The notes under the pieces are model-generated. The model was not told where the DNA came from. It worked only from the letters and a program-made list of their open reading frames with translations, and searched no databases. DNA of 64,000 nt from Granulicella arctica (lineage in GTDB: Bacteria; Acidobacteriota; Terriglobia; Terriglobales; Acidobacteriaceae). Where the stretch lies: the NCBI RefSeq assembly GCF_025685605.1, contig NZ_JAGTUT010000001.1, positions 2,046,001 to 2,110,000 on the forward strand, read 5' to 3'. The translations under genes were made by a program, and so were the position numbers. Positions 25,778 to 34,968 of this stretch are shown here, one piece after another; positions within the stretch are counted from its first letter, which is position 1; each line of letters begins with the position of its first letter.

Positions 25778-26206
25778 ATGGCAGACGTCCTCCAATCCAC
25801 CGCAGCCAGCCTCGCAGCAGACACCCTCCTGCGCACAGCCGGCGGCCGCAGTGTACTTCTCCGTACGCCTTCACCAGGCACACCCGGCGATGCCACAGAG
25901 CAGTTAGGCCTCATCACGCCGAGCTTTCAGGACGTCGAGCTTTCACCCGTCGTCCTCCGCAAAGCACAGGCCGCAACCGCAGCCGGGAAAGCTCCGCGCT
26001 GGGAGCTACTCGTCTCCGCCAGTGCCGTTCACGCGGTAGTCGGCACCTTCGCCTTCAACTCCGCGAGCGTCATCTTTGCCACCGCCTTCGGTGTGCTGGT
26101 CGACGACACGCTGATGGAGATCGAAGCTGCCACCTCGTCCTCCGCCTTCGGGTCACCCTATGTCTATCGGCTTGTTCTGCGCGCTCCACTCACCTCCGCA
26201 ACCTGA
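25778..26206 (+). CDS. Phage head-closure/minor structural protein candidate
   Basis: A 142-residue protein 4 bp after the connector stop. It shows beta-rich segments (LSPVVLRKAQ, RWELLVSASAVHAVVG, VDDTLMEIEAAT, YVYRLVLRAPL) and no known motif. The DTLMEIEAATSSS and VYRLVLRAP endings are like stopper proteins, but the assignment rests on gene order. Confidence 0.6.
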   Translation: MADVLQSTAASLAADTLLRTAGGRSVLLRTPSPGTPGDATEQLGLITPSFQDVELSPVVLRKAQAATAAGKAPRWELLVSASAVHAVVGTFAFNSASVIFATAFGVLVDDTLMEIEAATSSSAFGSPYVYRLVLRAPLTSAT

Positions 26207-26231
26207 TCGTGACCAGAAAGGTTACATACAA

Positions 26232-26735
26232 ATGATCAACGCAAAAGACACGTTCTACCTCATGCTCCGTGACCGTCTCGCCGCACTCAATCCGACCCGC
26301 ACCATGGGTCTGCGCGGCATCATCCGGCCCGGCATCCTGGTCGAAGAGAATGAGCTCGCCACAGACGCAATCGTTCCCGACATCTTCCGCCTGCACTGGA
26401 CCACGCTCTCAATGGGCGTCCTCGGACCACTGCCGCTAGCGACGATGACCTGCGAGATCCGCTACGCAACCACCGGCACCGCAAGCAATGGCGGCATGGA
26501 TCGTGGCCGTCTGCTCACCGTGATGGATAGCGAGCTGACCGCCGCACTCCAGATCGTTCCGCACCAGATCCAGAAGCGCAACTATGCAGCCAGCAGCGTA
26601 GGTGTAGCCCCTGTCGCTATGCTGACGAACGTCTTCTGGAGCGACGCAAGCTTCAGCGAAACGGTCGCAACAGCCGAACGCCTGGAGCGCACGGCTACGG
26701 TCGAAGTCTTCTGCTACCAGGAGCCCGGCGAATGA
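26232..26735 (+). CDS. Phage tail-completion protein candidate
   Basis: The 167-residue protein starts at ATG 26232 (AGAAAGGTTACAT upstream); the frame from 26160 extends into the previous gene and is not needed. It has the alpha/beta layout with MINAKDTFYLMLRDRLAAL and FRLHWTTLSMGVLGPLPLATMTCEIRYAT, and long beta stretches. Tail terminators and neck proteins of this length occur at this point in caudoviral gene order. Stop and next ATG overlap (ATGA). Confidence 0.6.
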   Translation: MINAKDTFYLMLRDRLAALNPTRTMGLRGIIRPGILVEENELATDAIVPDIFRLHWTTLSMGVLGPLPLATMTCEIRYATTGTASNGGMDRGRLLTVMDSELTAALQIVPHQIQKRNYAASSVGVAPVAMLTNVFWSDASFSETVATAERLERTATVEVFCYQEPGE

Positions 26736-27706
26736 CCGTAACCCTCGCAGCGACGACACCCGTCACACGACGCATTCGAGCTTACTTCGCCCCCGTCAAC
26801 CGAGCCGCCGTCGCACCAACGATCTTCGACGCGGCCCAGAGCGGCACCTTCGCTCTGAACACCCCGCCAGCGCCGTGGATCGACCTGGGCTGGTGCACGA
26901 ACTTCGCGCGGAAGACCGGCACGAAGGTGAGCGCGCTGCAGTCCGGCACGCCCGCCATCGCGCAGGCGCAGATGCGCACCGAGATCGACGCCACCGTCTC
27001 GCTCCAGTTCGAAGCTTGGGGCAAGCTGCAACTCGCCCTCGCCGCAGGTTCGCAGCAGATGAACCTTCTTGCAACCGTGACAGGAGCAATCTCAAATGGC
27101 AGCGGTGGCACCGCCATCATTGCCACGCCGCTCTTACCGGATGGCAGCTCGACGGCCGCACAACTAAGCATCGGCGTGACAGCAGCAGCGGCCTTTGCGA
27201 TCGGCAGCCTCATCGCCGTCGATATCGACTATACCGGCCAGACCGGCTTCGTCGGCAGCGGCATCAGCGCGGCCTACGTCCGGTCGAGCGGAGCGGTGAA
27301 CGGCGATGCGAACTACATTCGTCGCGTCACGTTGAACGTAGCCCGCGTGACCGGCAACGTCGCAGGTGTGCTGCAACTCGCCTCCGAGCTACCGGCGGGT
27401 GTACCTGCTGCGGTGATGAAGGTCAGCCCGCTCACCGGCTTCGTCGATCGCGAAGGCGGCAGCTTCTTTCAGGAGTGGTCCGGCCTCTTCGTCTATGAGG
27501 GTGAACAGGGCGACCGCGTGATCTTCCATTATCCGCGGCTACAGGCCATGCAAGGCTCAGCCGAAAGCCTCGAAGCGCTCGCAGGCCCCTTCAACCAAGT
27601 GCGCCTCGCGGGAGCCTTTCGCGCGCTGCCGGTGAAGGACGCAAACGATGGCGAGATGGTGCTGTGTTTCCGCAGCTATCTCCCAGCCGCTTCACGCGCA
27701 ATTTAG
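26732..27706 (+). CDS. Major tail (tube) protein candidate
   Basis: The 324-residue protein begins with RRIRAYFAPVNRAAVAPTIF and continues with PWIDLGWCTNFARKTGTKVS, ATVSLQFEAWGKLQLALAAGSQQMNLL, and later VMKVSPLTGFVDREGG. The sequence has the 'x-x-L-x-SG-x-P' and 'ATVS-F-x-W-x-KLQLALA-GSQ' pattern that I associate with phage tail proteins, and it follows the completion gene in an ATGA overlap. No chaperone frameshift gene or tape measure follows. Confidence 0.6.
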   Translation: MTVTLAATTPVTRRIRAYFAPVNRAAVAPTIFDAAQSGTFALNTPPAPWIDLGWCTNFARKTGTKVSALQSGTPAIAQAQMRTEIDATVSLQFEAWGKLQLALAAGSQQMNLLATVTGAISNGSGGTAIIATPLLPDGSSTAAQLSIGVTAAAAFAIGSLIAVDIDYTGQTGFVGSGISAAYVRSSGAVNGDANYIRRVTLNVARVTGNVAGVLQLASELPAGVPAAVMKVSPLTGFVDREGGSFFQEWSGLFVYEGEQGDRVIFHYPRLQAMQGSAESLEALAGPFNQVRLAGAFRALPVKDANDGEMVLCFRSYLPAASRAI

Positions 27707-27731
27707 CAAACACATACAAAGGAGACGAACG

Positions 27732-29327
27732 ATGCACTGTATATCCAGACGATGGACGCTCGTAGGAATGCTACTCGCGATAACGCTCACGATGCGGCCG
27801 GTGATGGCGCAGGTCGCCACCACGCAGGTCGCCGACACCATCTACCGTGCCGACGGCACCACCGCAACCGGAACGGTCATCATCAGCTGGCCACAATTTG
27901 TAACAGCGACCGGTCAGGCGGTTCCAGCAGGCAGTACCTCTGCGGTCATTGCGGCAGGCGGCGTGCTCTCACTCCAACTCGCGCCGAACGCCGGTTCGAA
28001 CCCGATGGGCAGCTACTACACCGTCGTCTATCACCTGGACGATGGCAGCCAGAGCCGCCAGTATTGGGTCGTCCCGGTCAGCGGTTCGCCGGTTAAGATC
28101 GGCACAATCAGCAGCACCGTCATGCCGCTCTCGGTGGCCCAGCAGACGGCGAGTGTCAGCTATGTCAATCAGCAGATTGCTTCGCTGGTCGCCACGGGAA
28201 CCGTGCCAACGGCAACCGGCGGCACCTTCGTCCAGGTCAGCGGCGACACCATGACCGGCCCGCTCGTCCTTCCCGGCGATCCTACGACGGCGACCCAGGC
28301 GGCGGATAAACACTATGTCGATACAGGTGTGCAGCAGGTCGCTGCCGGGGTTGCGCAGAAGGTTGCACTCACGCCACAGGGAACGCAGATTATCGCGCAG
28401 CCATCTGGTTCGCAGATGCAGGTCAACCTCCTCAACGGCGAAGAGTATGCGACGCAATACGTAAGTGGTCACGGCAACAACGGCATCGCCAATGCCGCGG
28501 CCAGCGCGGATTGCGTCAACGGCTGTGACATCCATGCGGAGGATACCTACAACTCGCTCGAGGGCTACGATGCCGCTAGCTGGAACAACCAGACGCATCT
28601 CGAGGATCATCGGCAGGGCTGGAAGCGCGATGTCTTTGTAAACCCGGGCAATCCGCTTTCGCCAGGCACGGTGCAGGGCCAGGTTATCGACCTTGTGACG
28701 ACGCAGCAGAGCGCCGTCGTTGGATCGACCGTCATCTCCGAAGACCCGGTTGCGATTGCGTTCGAGGTCTCGAACTCCGCGCTCGCGGGCGGCTCGAATC
28801 AGTTCCCCGCATCGATTGAACCTACGGTGCCTTACTTCAAGAGCAACTACCTCGCACAGCAGATCACCGGCAACTACTACACGATGGGGCAGCACAGCCT
28901 GACCGCGCAGAACATCAACTGCTATGGCGTTGGCGACTGCCTGATCGGCTCCCAGGTGATGCTCGCCTCGGGCGGCTTCCGCGACGAAGCAGACGAAGGC
29001 GCTCATCCCTACGACCTGGAGTTCAGCGAGGACACGCGCGTCTTCACCGCCACCTGCGTCACCGGTTGCAGCACTGGTTCTACCTCCGTCATAACCTCGG
29101 CAACAGCGGCCGCGGGCACCCAGGGCGAGGGTCGTTTCCTCATCGATAAGAACCCATCGCGCATCATCAGCGCGGGCTTGCTGACGAGCGGCATCAGCGG
29201 CATTCCCTATCCCAGCGCGTTGTTCAGCGGTGTCACCTTCCCAATCAGCACGTTCTCTCGACCGCAGCTTTGGCACCTTCGCAGTCCAGCAAGACTGCAC
29301 CAGGCACCATCGTCATGGCTATCCTGA
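27732..29327 (+). CDS. Tail-fibre-like secreted protein, N-terminal part (frame broken)
   Basis: The 531-residue frame (from ATG 27732, with GGAG upstream) begins with a Sec signal peptide: MHCISRRWTLVGMLLAITLT, with an AQ-type cleavage site near residue 26. The rest is Ser/Thr/Gly-rich, with GTVIISWPQFVTATGQAVPAG and YYTVVYHLDDGSQSRQYWVV repeats of beta type, then GGTFVQVSGDTMTGPLVLPG, the hallmark of phage tail fibre collagen-like or pyocin-knob regions, and ADKHYVDTGV. It loses frame near 29253 and continues in the -1 frame as the next feature. Confidence 0.7.
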   Translation: MHCISRRWTLVGMLLAITLTMRPVMAQVATTQVADTIYRADGTTATGTVIISWPQFVTATGQAVPAGSTSAVIAAGGVLSLQLAPNAGSNPMGSYYTVVYHLDDGSQSRQYWVVPVSGSPVKIGTISSTVMPLSVAQQTASVSYVNQQIASLVATGTVPTATGGTFVQVSGDTMTGPLVLPGDPTTATQAADKHYVDTGVQQVAAGVAQKVALTPQGTQIIAQPSGSQMQVNLLNGEEYATQYVSGHGNNGIANAAASADCVNGCDIHAEDTYNSLEGYDAASWNNQTHLEDHRQGWKRDVFVNPGNPLSPGTVQGQVIDLVTTQQSAVVGSTVISEDPVAIAFEVSNSALAGGSNQFPASIEPTVPYFKSNYLAQQITGNYYTMGQHSLTAQNINCYGVGDCLIGSQVMLASGGFRDEADEGAHPYDLEFSEDTRVFTATCVTGCSTGSTSVITSATAAAGTQGEGRFLIDKNPSRIISAGLLTSGISGIPYPSALFSGVTFPISTFSRPQLWHLRSPARLHQAPSSWLS

Positions 29328-32323
29328 CCAGTGGCGTCACGGCAGGCTTTGCCACCAACACCGCTGCAGCACCGGCGACGAGCGGCGTTGCCTGTGTCGT
29401 CGACCAGAATCCTGCCGGCGGTTTTCTTCCCCATAACTACGAGATGGCGAACTACACCGTGGTCGACGGAACGCATCTCCGCCTGACGCTGAACAAGGTG
29501 CATGCAGCACAGTCGACTGTGGCCATTGGCGGCCTTTGCGGCTACGGCATCGAGCAGACGGTCGATACGGTTGCTGGTATCCGGCAACTCTTCCCGGTCG
29601 TCGGCTCCTGCTCCTCGACCGCGCTCTACTATGCGGGCGGACAGACAGCGATCGTCGGCATCACCGGACAGACCGGGGGATTCCTGAACCTGTCGGCGAC
29701 CGTCGCGTCCATCGCACGCTCTGCAAATCTTGTGACGCTGACTGCGACGGGAAGATTTCCGCAGGATATCAACGGCCTCTCCATGACCATCGGCGGCGTG
29801 ACCGACAGCAGCTATAACGGCACCTTCGTCGTTACCACGACCAGCGCAAACACGCTGACCTATGCGCAGGCCGGACCAGACAGCACCAGCACAAACGGGA
29901 CGGCCTCCATCCTCACCGGCGGCTATGCGCTCTACCCGATGGCCGAGGTGCTGGGCGTGATGAACCCGGCGACCCGGCAGGTCGATGGACAGTTCACCCT
30001 CGCACCGAACACCATCGCCTTCGCCGCGAACGACGCGCTCGAGGAGCCGCACTACTACCAGGAGCGCATCGCTCCCGACTCCGAGTTGATCAGTCAGACC
30101 GTGCCGCGGGCGACGGGCATTCAGTACGGCGGCATCTCCTACCAGGGTACCAATGCCACGGGATTGATTGGCTGGCGCATCTCCAACGACAGCCCGGCAC
30201 TGAGCTATCTTGGGGCCGGTGGCAATCACACCGCACCCTTCGATGCCCTCGTCACCACGGGCGTCTGGCAGCAGACGATGGAGCTCGATGCCGGGTTGAG
30301 CACCGTCTTCCAGATCCACTGCAACTATCACGGTTGCAACCGGTGGAACAGTGGCTACAACCTCTTCCTGCTGAACAGCGCAGTGGGTGTGGACCTGGTC
30401 GCATACGAGCCGCAGGACAGTACGATCAACATAAACCTTCGCGGAACCGGCTATCAGTTCACGCCGCAGGCCTTCTCTGCGACGACCATCAATGCGGGCA
30501 CGATCAACGCAACGACGATCAACGGTCCGGTTAGCGGAAACAGCATCACCAGTGGGGCTGTGGCTGCGGCCTACCTCCCCCTGTTGGGAGCTTCGGGCGC
30601 CGCTCATGCAGCGGGGCTCGTCCCTGATCCTGGTATCGTCACCGGCAGCTCACGGTACCTGCGTGAGGATGGAACGTGGAGTGTTCCCGGTGGACAGAAT
30701 GTAGGTGGCGGCAACCTGCTCGCCGGTGCGACGGCAGACTATAACTTCCTGCAGGGCACAGGCACCTCGGTGCTCGACACCTCGGGCAGCGGCAACAATG
30801 GGACCTTTGTAAGTGGGCAGGCACCCTCGTGGACGACCACTGGACTTGCCTTCCTGCCGGGCCAGGGAGTCAGTCTGCCAGCCGCACTCGACGGCACACA
30901 GACCTACTTCCTTGGCCTCTACATCAATCCAATCAGCGCCGGAGCCCAGATCGCCAATCAGTATCCCATCCTGATGTCGAGCAGCACGGGTGGCAATGGC
31001 TTCAACTTCATGTATGACTACTCGCCGAACACGCAGAATGGCTTTATCCCCAATGCGTATGCGCCGACTTTCTTTGTGAACGGCCATACGACGACGGTCA
31101 CGCCCAACCTGATCTCCGGCTTCCATGTGTTGGCGGCGGTGCTGGGCACGGCTGGCAACAGCACACCCGACCGCATCTACATCGATGGTGTCGAGGTCGC
31201 GAGCTACACCGGGCAGGGTAGCTCCGCCGGTGTTCAGACCAGCGGCAACCTCTTTCTGGGCTCATCGGGCGTCAATCCGTGGACAGCCTCCGGCTTCCTC
31301 GGCACGATGTACCGGATGCGTACCTACGCAACCCCGCTAACCCCTGCGGCGGTGCTGTCGATCAGTGCTTCCATCACCAACGAAGTTGCCGGGCGCGGTG
31401 TGCCGGTAGTGCCGGTCAACATCCAGCTTGCGGCACCGCAGCTCCAGGCGATCGGCGACTCGATCACCTTTGGACTCGGCGTCTCGACTCCGTGGCCTTC
31501 GCTGCTGACTCTTACCAATCAGCCCGCCTATACCATCACGGACTGGGGCATCTCGGGGATCGAGCTGACGGCCATCAACGGCTCCGAACCCAATCGTGCT
31601 GCGTTGCGCTGCCACACCAGCGCAGGCCCTTCGATCGCCGTCATCTTCGCCGGGACGAACGACTTCGCCCTTGTGGCGACGGCTCCAACGGCGGTGCTGA
31701 TGAGCCTGCTGGGTGAGGTGCAGACGATGAAGCAGGCAGGCTGCAAGGTCTTCGTCGGGACGATGCTCTCCCGCGGCGGCAACGATGTCGGCGGCACGCT
31801 GTACGACGCGAACAAGGATGCCTATGATGCGCTGATCCTGTCGCAGGCAAAGGCCGGTGGTGCGGATGGCATCATCGACTTCGCAGCCAACCCGCTGCTC
31901 GGTGCGGACGGTGCAAACCAGGGCAGCTACTTCCAAAGCGATAACATTCACCCCAACCAGGCTGGTCAGCAACTGCTGGCGAATGCCGCGAGCAACGTGC
32001 TGAACTACACCTTCGGCGCGAACGAAACCAGCCCACATGTGGTGACCACGCTCGGCTACTCGATGACGGCGGGCGATGGCTATATCAGCCTCGCCGGCCT
32101 GACCGGCGCGGGCACCCTGACGCTGCCGGACTGCACGGGGCAGAGCGGTGCCAGCTACCGCATCAACAATCCGCAGGCAGCCTTCGCGGTGGCGGTGGTG
32201 CCGTTCAACACCAGCCAGCTGGTCAACGGCCTCGGCAGCGCGACGGTTCCGGCAAACGCGACGCTTACGATGCGCGACACGCCGAACCCGAAGGCTGTCT
32301 CTGGCTGCCATTGGGAGATGTAA
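29270..32323 (+). CDS. Tail-fibre-like protein, C-terminal part with LamG-like and SGNH hydrolase domains
   Basis: This 1017-residue frame overlaps the previous one by 58 bp. Its TTG 29270 has no ribosome site, so I read it as the continuation of the same gene. Residues about 490-700 look like a concanavalin/LamG-type beta sandwich (ADYNFLQGTGTSVLDTSGSG, RIYIDGVEVASYTG). Residues about 725-910 form an SGNH hydrolase: AIGDSITFGLG (Ser), VIFAGTNDF (block III Asn), and DNIHPNQAG (Asp-His). Such domains de-O-acetylate surface glycans. The C-terminus is beta-rich. Whether it is translated is unknown because of the frame break. Confidence 0.7.
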   Translation: MAPSQSSKTAPGTIVMAILTSGVTAGFATNTAAAPATSGVACVVDQNPAGGFLPHNYEMANYTVVDGTHLRLTLNKVHAAQSTVAIGGLCGYGIEQTVDTVAGIRQLFPVVGSCSSTALYYAGGQTAIVGITGQTGGFLNLSATVASIARSANLVTLTATGRFPQDINGLSMTIGGVTDSSYNGTFVVTTTSANTLTYAQAGPDSTSTNGTASILTGGYALYPMAEVLGVMNPATRQVDGQFTLAPNTIAFAANDALEEPHYYQERIAPDSELISQTVPRATGIQYGGISYQGTNATGLIGWRISNDSPALSYLGAGGNHTAPFDALVTTGVWQQTMELDAGLSTVFQIHCNYHGCNRWNSGYNLFLLNSAVGVDLVAYEPQDSTININLRGTGYQFTPQAFSATTINAGTINATTINGPVSGNSITSGAVAAAYLPLLGASGAAHAAGLVPDPGIVTGSSRYLREDGTWSVPGGQNVGGGNLLAGATADYNFLQGTGTSVLDTSGSGNNGTFVSGQAPSWTTTGLAFLPGQGVSLPAALDGTQTYFLGLYINPISAGAQIANQYPILMSSSTGGNGFNFMYDYSPNTQNGFIPNAYAPTFFVNGHTTTVTPNLISGFHVLAAVLGTAGNSTPDRIYIDGVEVASYTGQGSSAGVQTSGNLFLGSSGVNPWTASGFLGTMYRMRTYATPLTPAAVLSISASITNEVAGRGVPVVPVNIQLAAPQLQAIGDSITFGLGVSTPWPSLLTLTNQPAYTITDWGISGIELTAINGSEPNRAALRCHTSAGPSIAVIFAGTNDFALVATAPTAVLMSLLGEVQTMKQAGCKVFVGTMLSRGGNDVGGTLYDANKDAYDALILSQAKAGGADGIIDFAANPLLGADGANQGSYFQSDNIHPNQAGQQLLANAASNVLNYTFGANETSPHVVTTLGYSMTAGDGYISLAGLTGAGTLTLPDCTGQSGASYRINNPQAAFAVAVVPFNTSQLVNGLGSATVPANATLTMRDTPNPKAVSGCHWEM

Positions 32324-32341
32324 TCGGAGTATGTAACCGTA

Positions 32342-32370
32342 GCGGGTTCGTTCTTGAGGAGCGAACCCGC
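32342..32370 (+). terminator. Hairpin between fibre and terminase genes
   Basis: GCGGGTTCG (32342-32350) pairs with CGAACCCGC (32362-32370) 18 bp after the fibre stop; a TC/GA pair may extend it inward. There is no T tract, so it may act as an attenuator or mRNA stabiliser. Confidence 0.5.
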
Positions 32371-32397
32371 GTTCACCGCAGGAATTGAGGATGTGCG

Positions 32398-33897
32398 ATG
32401 GGAGATGACCTAAAGCAGGACATCAGCGTGGACGGCATGAGTGCATTAGGCAGAGAACTTGCAGCGAAACCTGCCGGGCTGGAAGCGAGCGCGGGGATTC
32501 TCCTGGCAAAGAGATTTCTCAAGGTGCGGGATCGCGAGGGCCTTGTGCGGCCGCTCGAGGCGAATAAGGCGCAGACGGAGTTCGAGCGCGCACGCGGGCA
32601 GCACAACATCATCCTGAAGGCACGGCAGATGGGCATGACGACGTGGGTCTCGGGCCGCTTCTTCCTGAAGACCATCACGACGCCCGGTGCCCTGACCGTC
32701 CAGGTGGCGCACACCCGTGAGGCGGCCGAGAGTATCTTCCGCATCGTGCAGCGCTTCTGGGACGAGATGCCCGAGGCGTATCGCACCGGGCCGCTGAAGC
32801 GTAGCCGCGCGAACGTTCGCCAGATGATCTTTCCGGCGCTCGACAGCGAGTTCCGCGTCGTGAGTGCGGCGGACGGAAACGCGGGGCGGGGGCTGACGAT
32901 TCAGAACCTGCACTGCAGCGAGGTCTCACGCTGGAAGGGTGACGCGAAGGAGACGCTCGCCGGACTGCGGGCGGCGCTCGCACCCTCGGGCGAACTGGTG
33001 CTGGAATCGACGCCGAACGGAGCGTACGGCTGCTTCTACGACGAGTGGCAGGGCGCGAAGGAAAGTGGTCTCGCGCACCACTTCCTGCCGTGGTGGCTCG
33101 AAGCCGCATATGTAGCCAACCCGGTTACAGATCTGAGCGACGAGGAGATTGAGGCACGCGATCGCTATGGACTATCGCCGGAGCAGATGGGCTTTCGGCG
33201 CACGCTGGAGCGCAGCTATCGCGGCCTGCGCTCGCAGGAGTTCGCCGAAGATCCGGAGCGATGCTTCCGGGCGAGTGGCGACTGCTGCTTCGAGATCGAG
33301 GTGATCGAAAAGCGGCTGCTGGAGCTTGGTGATGCCGCGGTGAAGCGTCGGCACGGTGCGCTGCTGGTCTGGCTGTCCGTGCGGCCCGACAAGGAGTATC
33401 TTGTTGCCGTGGACCCCGCAGGCGGGGGCAGCGACGGTGACTACAGCGCCATCCAGGTGATCGAACTGGCAGGCGGTCTGCAGTGCGCAGAGCTGCGGGA
33501 GAAGGTAAGGCCAAGTGAGCTGAGCCGGATCGCCGCCGAGCTGGCGCGTGAGTACAACGATGCCATGATCGTCGTGGAGCGCAACAACCACGGCATCGGC
33601 GTGCACACGATCCTGAGCCTTACCGAACACTACGGCAACATCTACGAGTCCGACGGCCTCGAAGGTTTTCTAACGACAGCGACCTCGAAGCCGCGCATCA
33701 TCAGCCGCTTCGGTGCGCTGCTGTTTGAGCAGCCGGGCCTCTTCCACAGCCGTCGCCTGCTGGGCGAGTGCCGCACCTTCGTGACCCAGGCGAACGGCAG
33801 CACCGGCGCCATCACAGGCGCACACGACGACTGCCTGATGGCCATGGCCATCGCGCAGGAGGTTCGAGCCGAGCGCATGGTGAAGGGCCGCCGCTAG
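32398..33897 (+). CDS. terL: Phage terminase large subunit
   Basis: The 499-residue protein has an ATPase part with Walker A-like HNIILKARQMGMTTWVSG (about 68-85), a DEAD-like Walker B in TIQNLHCSEVSRWKGD (about 165-180, Glu present) and the motif ALAPSGELVLESTPNGAYG. The RNase-H-like nuclease part holds LVAVDPAGGGSDGDYSAIQV (about 335, first Asp), VVERNNHGIG and AHDDCLMAMAIAQ (about 474, last Asp). Both active sites look intact, so packaging ability is preserved. It follows the fibre gene rather than opening the head module, an unusual position. No small terminase subunit was recognised. Confidence 0.9.
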   Translation: MGDDLKQDISVDGMSALGRELAAKPAGLEASAGILLAKRFLKVRDREGLVRPLEANKAQTEFERARGQHNIILKARQMGMTTWVSGRFFLKTITTPGALTVQVAHTREAAESIFRIVQRFWDEMPEAYRTGPLKRSRANVRQMIFPALDSEFRVVSAADGNAGRGLTIQNLHCSEVSRWKGDAKETLAGLRAALAPSGELVLESTPNGAYGCFYDEWQGAKESGLAHHFLPWWLEAAYVANPVTDLSDEEIEARDRYGLSPEQMGFRRTLERSYRGLRSQEFAEDPERCFRASGDCCFEIEVIEKRLLELGDAAVKRRHGALLVWLSVRPDKEYLVAVDPAGGGSDGDYSAIQVIELAGGLQCAELREKVRPSELSRIAAELAREYNDAMIVVERNNHGIGVHTILSLTEHYGNIYESDGLEGFLTTATSKPRIISRFGALLFEQPGLFHSRRLLGECRTFVTQANGSTGAITGAHDDCLMAMAIAQEVRAERMVKGRR

Positions 33898-33906
33898 AAC
33901 AAAGAC

Positions 33907-34012
33907 CTACCGCGGTTGGTACGGAGGAACGCGAATAAGAACGGATGAAGACTTAGAGCTTTTCTAGTGCTTCGTTCTTAAATCCGCGTTCCTCCGCGCC
34001 GATCCGCGGTAG
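33907..34012. repeat. Long imperfect inverted repeat hairpin before HipA-like gene
   Basis: The arms 33907-33943 and 33973-34012 are about 80% complementary; shared cores are CTACCGCGG/CCGCGGTAG and GGAGGAACGCG/CGCGTTCCTCC. The sequence resembles the repeat at 42801-42876 and 43597-43628. It lies between terL and the HipA-like gene, at the left edge of the cargo islet. Confidence 0.7.
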
Positions 34013-34040
34013 CTTCTGGTTCTCCCTGTACGCTGTACCT

Positions 34041-34916
34041 GTGGCAGTCCTCGCGGTGCAGGCAATTCGACGGATGCGGGGCGGCGCGCAGAGCCAGTTA
34101 ATGCTGGGCGCGGATGGCAAGCTGTGGGTGGTCAAGTTTCAGAACAATCCGCAGCACCTTCGGGTGCTTGCGAACGAGCTGATCGCAACCCGGCTTGCCG
34201 AGGCCGTCGGGCTCACGGTTCCGCTTACCGACGTGGTCGAGGTGACGGAGTGGCTGATCGCCAACACGCCTGACCTCGGCGTCGAGATGCCGCGTGGGTT
34301 GAGCCAGCGTTACAGCCCGGGGCTGCAGTTCGGCAGCCAGTTTGTCGGCGGCCTGATGCCCGGACAGGTGGTGGATTACCTGCCCGAGGCACAGCTTGAC
34401 GAGGTCCGCAACCTGGCCGAGTTTGCAGGGATGCTGGCGATCGATAAGTGGACGGGAAACTGCAACGGGCGGCAGGCGGTCTTCGAACGCAAGCCACGCG
34501 AACGCAAGTACCGCGCCACCTTTATCGACCAGGGCTTCTGCTTCAACGCAGGCGAGTGGACCTTTCCGGATGCTCCGCTGCGCGGCATCTACGCGCGCAA
34601 CAAGGTCTACGCGCGCGTGACCGGGTGGCCGAGCTTTGAGCCGTGGTTGAGCCGCATCGAGACGATGGACGCGAGCACACTCTGGCGCATCGCCGAGGCT
34701 GTACCGCCTGCCTGGTATGGCGGCGATACGACGCAGATCGAACGGTTGATGGAGCAGATGCTGGTACGTCGTGGGCGTGTTCGCGAACTGATTGCGTCAT
34801 TTCGGGACTCGGACCGCGACCCGTTCCCACTTTGGAACCGCAACCAGGTGATCGCCGTACCGGGACAGTTTCCGGATCCGGCAAAGTTTGGCGTAGCCGG
34901 AAAGTTTGTGATGTGA
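34041..34916 (+). CDS. HipA-family (HipA_2-type) kinase-like protein
   Basis: The 291-residue protein starts at GTG 34041. It shows GKLWVVKFQNNPQHLRVLANELIATRLAEAVG, a small kinase N-lobe with a VKF lysine, then LPEAQLDEVRNLAEFAGMLAIDKWTGNCNGRQAVF, equivalent to the HipA 'D-x-x-x-x-N-x-D' catalytic region (here DKWTGNCNGRQ), and RATFIDQGFCFN as the metal-binding Asp. The HipA_2 group is often paired with DUF3037, exactly as here. The target is unknown; the aspartate in the catalytic loop is displaced, so activity must be tested. Cargo of the phage locus. Confidence 0.75.
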   Translation: MAVLAVQAIRRMRGGAQSQLMLGADGKLWVVKFQNNPQHLRVLANELIATRLAEAVGLTVPLTDVVEVTEWLIANTPDLGVEMPRGLSQRYSPGLQFGSQFVGGLMPGQVVDYLPEAQLDEVRNLAEFAGMLAIDKWTGNCNGRQAVFERKPRERKYRATFIDQGFCFNAGEWTFPDAPLRGIYARNKVYARVTGWPSFEPWLSRIETMDASTLWRIAEAVPPAWYGGDTTQIERLMEQMLVRRGRVRELIASFRDSDRDPFPLWNRNQVIAVPGQFPDPAKFGVAGKFVM

Positions 34917-34968
34917 ACGCGATGGTGATCGGATTGCACGAGTATCGAACTGCGAGAGAGGAGAGAGT

